Source: Candidatus Coproplasma avistercoris
GTDB taxonomy: Bacteria > Bacillota > Clostridia > Christensenellales > Borkfalkiaceae
NCBI GenBank assembly: GCA_018711385.1
Contig: DVIK01000028.1
Coordinates: 1 to 42,453, forward strand
Length of the DNA: 42,453 nt
Direction of reading: 5' to 3'
Positions 34,539 through 42,453 of this stretch are shown piece after piece. Positions within the stretch are counted from its first letter, which is position 1; every line of letters begins with the position of its first letter. Made by a program: the position numbers and the translations under genes. The notes beneath the pieces are model-generated. The model did not search any database. It saw nothing but the letters and a program-made list of their open reading frames with translations, and had not been told where the DNA came from.

Positions 34539-35204
34539 ATGCAGATAAAAATAGCGCCTTCCATACTTTCCGCCGACTTTTCCCGCATGGGCGAGGCGGT
34601 GGAGCTCTGCCGGGCGGGCGGGGCAGACCTCATACACTGCGACGTGATGGACGGCTCCTTCGTGGGGCCGATAACCTTCGGCGGGCAGATGGTAAAGAAT
34701 ATCCGCCCTCACACGAAGCTGCCGCTCGACGTGCATCTCATGATAGAGCATCCCAAGACGCAGATAAAGTTCTTTGCCGAAGCGGGCGCCGACATCATAA
34801 CCGTGCACTACGAGGCGTGCGCAAAGATATCGCAAAGCTACCTTAAAGAGACGCTCGCGCTCATAAGATCGTACGGCGTAAAGTGCGGCGCGGTCATCAA
34901 TCCCGACGTCCCCGCCGAGGCGCTCTTCCCCGTGCTGCCGCTTTGCGACATGGTGCTGGTGATGAGCGTGTTCCCCGGCTACGGCGGACAGAAGTTCATT
35001 CCCGAAGTGCTGCCCAAGATATCGGCGCTCAGGGCGCGTGCGGCGCTTTTTGGCAGGGCGGATATGGATATAGAGATAGACGGCGGCATAAACGCGCAGA
35101 CGGCCCCGCTTGCGGTCGCGGCGGGCGCAAACGTGCTTGTGGCGGGTTCGGCGCTGTTCGGCGCGCCAGATTTTGCCGCGGCGGTAAAGGAGCTGCGCGG
35201 ATGA
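34539..35204 (+). CDS. rpe: ribulose-phosphate 3-epimerase
   Basis: KIAPSILSADFSRMGEAVELCRAGGADLIHCDVMDGSFVGPITFGG...MSVFPGYGGQKFIPEVLPKI. Confidence 0.96.
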   Translation: MQIKIAPSILSADFSRMGEAVELCRAGGADLIHCDVMDGSFVGPITFGGQMVKNIRPHTKLPLDVHLMIEHPKTQIKFFAEAGADIITVHYEACAKISQSYLKETLALIRSYGVKCGAVINPDVPAEALFPVLPLCDMVLVMSVFPGYGGQKFIPEVLPKISALRARAALFGRADMDIEIDGGINAQTAPLAVAAGANVLVAGSALFGAPDFAAAVKELRG

Positions 35205-35806
35205 AGGCGCTGCTCCTCCTCAACGGCGAGCCGTATGCGGGCGAGCTTCCGCGCGGGGTGCCCGCCTACTGTTGCGACGGCGCCTACGCCTGGGCAAAGG
35301 GCAGGGCGGACATAGTAAAGAACATAGGCGACTTCGACAGCCTGAAAGAGCCGCCCGTTCCCCCGCCAGAGGAGATCTACCCTTCGGAAAAGAACTTCAC
35401 CGACGGCGAGATAGCGCTGCGCAAGATGATATCCGACGGGGTGACCGAAATAGATTGCTACGGCGCGTTCGGCGGCAGGGCCGACCACTTCCTCGGCAAT
35501 ATCCAGCTGCTGCATTTTGCGCTTTTGCATGGCGTATCCATGCGCCTCATCTCGGAAGATGCCGAAATCTTCGCCGTGCGCGGCACCTTTCGCGCGGGGG
35601 AGTTTGAAGGCAAGACGGTCTCGGTGTTCCCCTTTTCCTCCCCGCTGCATATACTGGATAGCGGGGGAATGAAGTACGGCTATCCGAAGGTGATAGACTA
35701 CGGCGAGTGCAGGGGCGTATCCAACATAGTTTTAAGCCCCTCCGCCTATGTTGCCTTCGGTGAAGGCTGCACTGCCCTCGTAATAATAAACCTCGGGAGC
35801 GTGTAA
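35201..35806 (+). CDS. thiN: thiamine pyrophosphokinase
   Basis: CDGAYAWAKGRADIVKNIGDFDSLKE...SEKNFTDGEIALRKMISDGVTEIDCYGAFGGRADHFLGNIQLL. Confidence 0.93.
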   Translation: MKALLLLNGEPYAGELPRGVPAYCCDGAYAWAKGRADIVKNIGDFDSLKEPPVPPPEEIYPSEKNFTDGEIALRKMISDGVTEIDCYGAFGGRADHFLGNIQLLHFALLHGVSMRLISEDAEIFAVRGTFRAGEFEGKTVSVFPFSSPLHILDSGGMKYGYPKVIDYGECRGVSNIVLSPSAYVAFGEGCTALVIINLGSV

Positions 35807-35892
35807 TGAAAAAGACCTTCGTCATCTGCGTAAAACCCCCCAAGCCCGTGCGTGCGCTGCTCTCTGCGGCGGTGCGCATAAAGCGCGGCTGA
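35806..35892 (+). CDS. spoVM: SpoVM-like small amphipathic peptide (28 aa), candidate
   Basis: MKKTFVICVKPPKPVRALLSAAVRIKRG; TAATG overlap with thiN; thiN-spoVM-rpmB synteny; not in supplied ORF track because of size. Confidence 0.6.
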   Translation: MKKTFVICVKPPKPVRALLSAAVRIKRG

Positions 35893-35918
35893 ACGTATAA
35901 TTTTGCAAAGTTATATTA

Positions 35919-35965
35919 TCAAATCGCCCTGCCGCGCCCATTCGGGCGCGGCAGGGCGATTTTAT
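35919..35965 (+). terminator. 19-bp perfect hairpin terminator after thiN/spoVM-like ORF
   Basis: AAATCGCCCTGCCGCGCCC-ATTC-GGGCGCGGCAGGGCGATTT then T. Confidence 0.8.
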
Positions 35966-35996
35966 GCCCGCACGCGGCGTGCCCTGTGTTGCGCAC

Positions 35997-36033
35997 AAAA
36001 AAATCCCGCGCCGTTTGTCGGGCACGGGAAAAT
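35997..36033 (-). terminator. terminator for rpmB (minus)
   Basis: Minus: TCCCGTGCC-CGACAAAC-GGCGCGGGA followed by TTTTTTT. Confidence 0.65.
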
Positions 36034-36142
36034 TATAACAAGTTATATTGTCACTTTAATGTATCGGGGGTGCGGCTGCGCTCCGCGGCGGCCCGGAGGC
36101 CGCGCTCCGCGGAAGGCGCGAAGTCTTTTCAAAGCAAAATAA

Positions 36143-36165
36143 GCGGGCGGCAATCTGCCGCCCGC
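36143..36165. terminator. 10-bp perfect hairpin downstream of rpmB
   Basis: GCGGGCGGCA-ATC-TGCCGCCCGC; only a weak U-tract on the minus strand. Confidence 0.5.
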
Positions 36166-36195
36166 AAACAAGCCCTATAGCTGCGGAAGGAGGGG

Positions 36196-36381
36196 TTACG
36201 CCCTCTCTACCGTCTTCATGCAACGGGTGCACACATAGCCCGTTACAGCCTTGCCGTTTGCGTCGATATAGCTTATCTTCTGCACGTTGGCCTTGAAAGT
36301 CCTCCTCGTTCTCCTCTTGGAGTGGCTTACGTTGTTGCCGGACGTCTGACCCTTGCCGCATACGCTGCATACTCTCGACAT
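36196..36381 (-). CDS. rpmB: 50S ribosomal protein L28
   Basis: MSRVCSVCGKGQTSGNNVSHSKRRTRRTFKANVQKISY...YVCTRCMKTVERA. Confidence 0.96.
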   Translation of the reverse strand: MSRVCSVCGKGQTSGNNVSHSKRRTRRTFKANVQKISYIDANGKAVTGYVCTRCMKTVERA

Positions 36382-36627
36382 GATTGAACACCTCCGTGGT
36401 GGAATTTACCTGAAAAAAATGAGCAAATAAAAACCGTTTCTCAAAAACGGCTATACTAATATAGCACCTGTTTTCAAAAAAATCAATCAAAAACATGCCG
36501 TTTTGGCAAATTTTTTGCGCGGTGAAAAAATAAATGTTTCCGCTTGCGGGAAAAATCGCTGCAAAAGCGGGGCAAAGGCTTGCAAAATAGCGGCAAATGT
36601 TATAAAATGAAACAGACAGGAGTTATT

Positions 36628-36981
36628 ATGTCAGTCAACACAAGCAACGTTTACGGTAAAATTTCAATATCCGACCGGGTTCTCGCCAGGGTTGCGGCAT
36701 ACGCCGCGCTCGATTGTTACGGCATCGTGGAACTCGTATCCCGCCGCTTTATGGATTCCATAACCGAGCTTTTAAGAAAGAAGCCTTCGGAGGGCAAGGG
36801 GATCAAAGTCGTGACGAGCGGCGACAGGATATATATAGACGTTTACGTCATCATCAAATACGGCGTGTCGATAAACGCCGTCGCAGAGGCGCTGAAAGAG
36901 GGAGTCAAGTATAAGGTAGAGCGCTTTTCGGGTATGATAGTGGATACGGTAAACGTAAACATAATGGGGGTCAAGCTCTGA
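36628..36981 (+). CDS. Asp23/Gls24 family envelope stress protein (YloU-like)
   Basis: YGKISISDRVLARVAAYAALDCYGIVELVSR...IDVYVIIKYGVSINAVAEALKEGVKYKVE. Confidence 0.9.
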   Translation: MSVNTSNVYGKISISDRVLARVAAYAALDCYGIVELVSRRFMDSITELLRKKPSEGKGIKVVTSGDRIYIDVYVIIKYGVSINAVAEALKEGVKYKVERFSGMIVDTVNVNIMGVKL

Positions 36982-37036
36982 CCTCACTTTAAGCGCGCCC
37001 TTCGCGGTCGCGCCTTTTTGAATTTTAAGGAGTCAT

Positions 37037-38686
37037 ATGCAGAAAATCATCAACAGCACCGACTTCCGCAAGATGGTTTCGAGCGGTGCCAGAATGCTTG
37101 AAATAAACAGGGCCAAAGTCGACGCCCTGAACGTATTTCCCGTGCCCGACGGCGATACGGGCACCAACATGTCGCTCACCATGCAGTCGGCGATATCGGA
37201 AATGAACGCCTGCTCCTCCAACCGCTTCCAGGAGATATGCGACGCCGTATCCAAGGGCGCGCTGCGCGGGGCAAGGGGCAATTCGGGCGTAATAACCAGC
37301 CAGATCTTCCGCGGCATCTGCTCTGTGGTGCGCGAGTGCCAGAACGGCATAGATACAAAGACCTTCGCAAAGGCGATGGAGGCTGGCACCAAGGTGGCTT
37401 ACAGCGCCGTGTCCAAGCCCAAGGAAGGCACGATTTTAACGGTAGTCAGGATGATGAGCGAGGCGGCGCCCAAGCTCGCGGGCAAGAACAAGGACTTCGT
37501 CGACTTCTTTACCGCGCTCATCGCGGTCGGCGACGAGGCGCTCGCAAAGACGCCGGAACTTTTGCCCGTGCTAAAAAAGGCGGGCGTGGTCGACAGCGGC
37601 GGCGTCGGCCTCATGACCATAATGCGCGGCTTCCTTGCCGCGGTCTCGGGCGAGGACATCGGCACCGACGACATCCCCACCGACGCCCAGCAGGGCAAAA
37701 AGGAGCCCGAGTTCGGCGACAATTCCGATATAATCAACCTCGACCTCGGCGAGATAGAGTTTGCATACTGCACCGAATATTTCATCATACACTTAAAGCA
37801 GATGACCACGCTTGCCGATATCGACAGGCTCAAAGAAAAGCTCATGCAGATAGGCGACAGCGTCATCTGCATAGGCGATCTGGAGCTCGTCAAGGTGCAC
37901 GTCCACACCAACACTCCCGGCATAGCGCTTTCCTACGCGCTCGAGCTGGGCGAACTCGACAGGATCAAGATAGAGAACATGCTCGAAGAGAACCGCCAGC
38001 TCAAGGCCAAGCTGGAGGCCGAAAAGAAGGAGATGGGCATGCTCGCCATCTGCTCGGGCGACGGCCTTGCCGATATCTTCAAAGACCTGCTGTGCGACAA
38101 GGTCATCGAGGGCGGGCAGACCATGAATCCCTCGGCGCAGGACATTGCCAGCGCCGTGCAGAAGATAAACGCCTCCAACGTGTTCGTCTTCCCCAACAAC
38201 TCCAACATTATCCTCGCGGCGGAGCAGGCAAAGGACCTCGTGACCGGCCGCAACATACATGTGATACCCACTAAAAACGTGCCTCAGGGCTACGCGGCTG
38301 CGCTCGCGTTCAATCCTGAAAGTTCGGTCGCCGTCAACAAGACCAACATGACGCACGCCATCGACAACGTCGTCTCGGGCATGGTCACCTACGCCGTGCG
38401 CAACACCACGATGAACGGCTTCAAGCTCAGGGCGGGCGACATAATCGGCCTCGACAACAAAAAGATCCTCGCCAAGGGCAGCGATATAGCCGAAACCACC
38501 ATCGCCCTTATCGAAAAGCTGAAGAATCCCGACCACGAGATGATTACCCTCTACTACGGCGAGGGCGTCACCGAAGAGGACGCCTCGGCGCTTGCCGACA
38601 AGGTCGCGGAGATGTTCCCCGAATGCGACGTGGATTTCCACTACGGCGGACAGCCTGTATATTATTATATAGTATCGCTTGAATAA
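37037..38686 (+). CDS. fakA: fatty acid kinase catalytic subunit FakA / DAK2-domain protein (YloV-like)
   Basis: ALNVFPVPDGDTGTNMSLTMQSA...GARGNSGVITSQIFRG...DSGGVGLMTIMRGF. Confidence 0.92.
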   Translation: MQKIINSTDFRKMVSSGARMLEINRAKVDALNVFPVPDGDTGTNMSLTMQSAISEMNACSSNRFQEICDAVSKGALRGARGNSGVITSQIFRGICSVVRECQNGIDTKTFAKAMEAGTKVAYSAVSKPKEGTILTVVRMMSEAAPKLAGKNKDFVDFFTALIAVGDEALAKTPELLPVLKKAGVVDSGGVGLMTIMRGFLAAVSGEDIGTDDIPTDAQQGKKEPEFGDNSDIINLDLGEIEFAYCTEYFIIHLKQMTTLADIDRLKEKLMQIGDSVICIGDLELVKVHVHTNTPGIALSYALELGELDRIKIENMLEENRQLKAKLEAEKKEMGMLAICSGDGLADIFKDLLCDKVIEGGQTMNPSAQDIASAVQKINASNVFVFPNNSNIILAAEQAKDLVTGRNIHVIPTKNVPQGYAAALAFNPESSVAVNKTNMTHAIDNVVSGMVTYAVRNTTMNGFKLRAGDIIGLDNKKILAKGSDIAETTIALIEKLKNPDHEMITLYYGEGVTEEDASALADKVAEMFPECDVDFHYGGQPVYYYIVSLE

Positions 38687-38689
38687 AGA

Positions 38690-39026
38690 AGTTCACAATT
38701 TTTTCGTGCCGGCGGGGCGCGAAAAAATTCGTGATTTGAGGGGCCTGCCCCTCTGGCGACGATAATTTGACGCCCTCGTTTATATAATCGTCGCCATTCA
38801 CCCCGCTGAGGCGCAGGTATGCGCAAATTGTGTCGCGCGGCGGCGGGCAACCCGCCTTGCGCCGTAATTATTTTATACGCCCCGTCACGGGCTGAGTGAC
38901 CTCGCATCTTCAAGGGTTGATGTAACCGGGTCGCGCGGCGGCGGGAAATTCGTTTTGCGCCATACATTATTATCTGAAACTCATCATAAAAACATTTTGC
39001 AAAGGGGAAAGGCGGAGTCTTTCCCC
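38690..39026. repeat. hairpin-rich intergenic region with internal direct repeat (candidate dispersed repeat or ncRNA)
   Basis: Direct repeat GTCGCGCGGCGGCGGG..TTGCGCC..TA..TTATT at 38832 and 38930; inverted repeats at 38690-38734, 38738-38753, 38754-38796, 39003-39026. Confidence 0.5.
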
Positions 39027-39081
39027 GTTTGAATTTGGCGGGCGCGGCATGGCGGCTTCCGCACGGCATGCAGGGGGTGCG

Positions 39082-41088
<2,007 letters not shown>

Positions 41089-41120
41089 AAGGCCTGAAAA
41101 CAGCTCACAATTATTCCGTA

Positions 41121-41153
41121 AAAACCGCAGGGCGGCCGTCCTGCGGTTTTTTT
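41121..41153 (+). terminator. intrinsic terminator after recG
   Basis: AAAACCGCAGG-GCGGCCG-TCCTGCGGTTTTTTT. Confidence 0.85.
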
Positions 41154-41165
41154 GCGTAAATTTTG

Positions 41166-41194
41166 TTGACAAAGTGACATTCGTTTGGTAAAAT
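41166..41194 (+). promoter_or_regulatory. promoter for rpsL
   Basis: TTGACA-17-TAAAAT. Confidence 0.75.
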
Positions 41195-41338
41195 AGCCTT
41201 TGCGTTACGGTCAGAGTGGGTCGTTGTGCCCGTTCCTGCACCCGCGGCGCCCTTTTTATTCGTATTTGTTTAAGGGAAAATGCGGATAAAGATATATTCC
41301 ACAGGCCGCAAGGCCGAGTAAAACAAGGAGGATGCAAG

Positions 41339-41713
41339 ATGCCCACAATCAACCAGCTTATAAAGCACGGCAGGGAAAAGCAGGTCTACAAATCCAAGTC
41401 GCCCATACTCGACAACTGCCCCCAGAAGCGCGGCGTGTGCCTTTCGGTCACCACCACGACTCCCAAAAAGCCCAACTCTGCTATAAGAAAGATTGCCCGT
41501 GTGCGCCTTACCAACAAGCAGGAAGGTACCGTATATATTCCCGGCGAAGGCCATAACCTTCAGGAACACTCTTCGGTGCTCATCCGCGGCGGCAGGGTAA
41601 GGGACCTTCCCGGCGTCCGTTACCATATCATCCGCGGCGCCCTCGATACGGCAGGCGTGGCAAAGCGCAAGCAGGCGCGTTCGCGCTACGGCGCCAAGAA
41701 GCCCAAGGCGTAA
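41339..41713 (+). CDS. rpsL: 30S ribosomal protein S12
   Basis: [51 protein letters not shown]...[13 protein letters not shown]. Confidence 0.97.
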   Translation: MPTINQLIKHGREKQVYKSKSPILDNCPQKRGVCLSVTTTTPKKPNSAIRKIARVRLTNKQEGTVYIPGEGHNLQEHSSVLIRGGRVRDLPGVRYHIIRGALDTAGVAKRKQARSRYGAKKPKA

Positions 41714-41730
41714 GCCTTGAAATCAGTTAA

Positions 41731-42002
41731 CCTACTTGTTTCGGAATATATCTTCCCTTAACCGATAAAAGTAGGCAGTATTCGCCGAGTGCCTTGAATT
41801 CAAGGCAGACGGGCGGAGAAGGTTTGCTACCAGGATATAATGCCGAAACGCGGCAGCACGAATTTAGTTCGGGCGTCAGGCCGCGTTACGACAAAATAAA
41901 TTTCACGGCAAAAGATTTGCCGAAGGCAAAGATTTTGCGTGAGGTTTTTATTGTGGCAAGCAATAGCTTATTTGGGCCGCGGAATATAAACTCCGCGACC
42001 AC
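41731..42002 (+). ncRNA. candidate structured RNA in the rpsL-rpsG intercistronic region
   Basis: At least five consecutive strong stems (see finding), ending about 30 nt before the rpsG start codon. Confidence 0.5.
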
Positions 42003-42034
42003 CCTTAAAGAAATAAATAAAAGGAGACAAGAAT

Positions 42035-42453
42035 ATGCCCAGAAGAGGTAACGTTCCCAAGAGGGACGTGCTGCCCGATCCCGTGTATAATTCCAAGGTC
42101 GTGACTAAGCTTATCAATCAGATAATGTACGACGGGAACAAGGGTACGGCACAGAACATTGTTTACGACGCGTTCAAAATAATGTCCGAAAAGCTCGGGC
42201 AGGACGCAATGGATATCTTCAATCAGGCAATGAACAACATCATGCCCGTATTGGAAGTAAAGGCAAGGCGCGTAGGCGGCGCCAACTACCAGGTGCCCAT
42301 GGAGATCAGGCCCGAGAGGAGGCAGACCCTTGCCATCCGCTGGCTTGTCATCAACACCAGGAAGCGCTCCGAAAGGGGCATGAGCGCAAAGCTCGCCGCG
42401 GAACTCATGGACGCTTTCAACAACACCGGCGGCACCGTTAAGAAGAAGGAAGA
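42035..42453 (+). CDS. rpsG: 30S ribosomal protein S7 (3' end beyond window)
   Basis: [47 protein letters not shown]...[36 protein letters not shown]. Confidence 0.96.
   Translation, partial: MPRRGNVPKRDVLPDPVYNSKVVTKLINQIMYDGNKGTAQNIVYDAFKIMSEKLGQDAMDIFNQAMNNIMPVLEVKARRVGGANYQVPMEIRPERRQTLAIRWLVINTRKRSERGMSAKLAAELMDAFNNTGGTVKKKE

Noticed and set aside
41794-42051. 85-aa ORF between rpsL and rpsG
   Set aside because: TTG start without RBS, overlaps rpsG, and the underlying DNA is dominated by inverted repeats more consistent with structured RNA.

Overview
The window is a GC-rich Clostridia/Firmicutes-type chromosomal segment made almost entirely of conserved housekeeping clusters: L10 leader-rplJ-rplL; ruvX-DUF1292; rpsB-tsf; pyrH-frr-uppS-cdsA-dxr-rseP; yicC-gmk-rpoZ-priA-def-fmt-rsmB-rlmN-rpe-thiN; rpmB (inverted)-Asp23-fakA-recG; rpsL-rpsG (truncated at the right edge). 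I saw no phage, transposase, CRISPR array, rRNA or tRNA. The less ordinary material lies between these blocks. (1) A 28-codon ORF, absent from the ORF track, sits exactly at the spoVM position and resembles SpoVM. (2) A roughly 300-nt hairpin-rich region lies between rpsL and rpsG. (3) corA has a long leader with a promoter, an intrinsic terminator and a possible antiterminator. (4) A TPP riboswitch precedes a ThiT-like transporter that carries an extra N-terminal membrane domain, and its promoter abuts a divergent promoter. (5) A large protein combines two tandem DUF4062/TIR-like domains with TPRs and may be a defence or signalling protein. (6) A lipoprotein cluster has a last repeat decayed by a frameshift and a nonsense codon. 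(7) The exact palindrome GCATATATGC occurs four times, always just beyond the 3' end of a gene. (8) RpsL carries Arg at the streptomycin-associated Lys87 position. All calls come from reading the sequence and ORF translations; no searches or folding programs were run.
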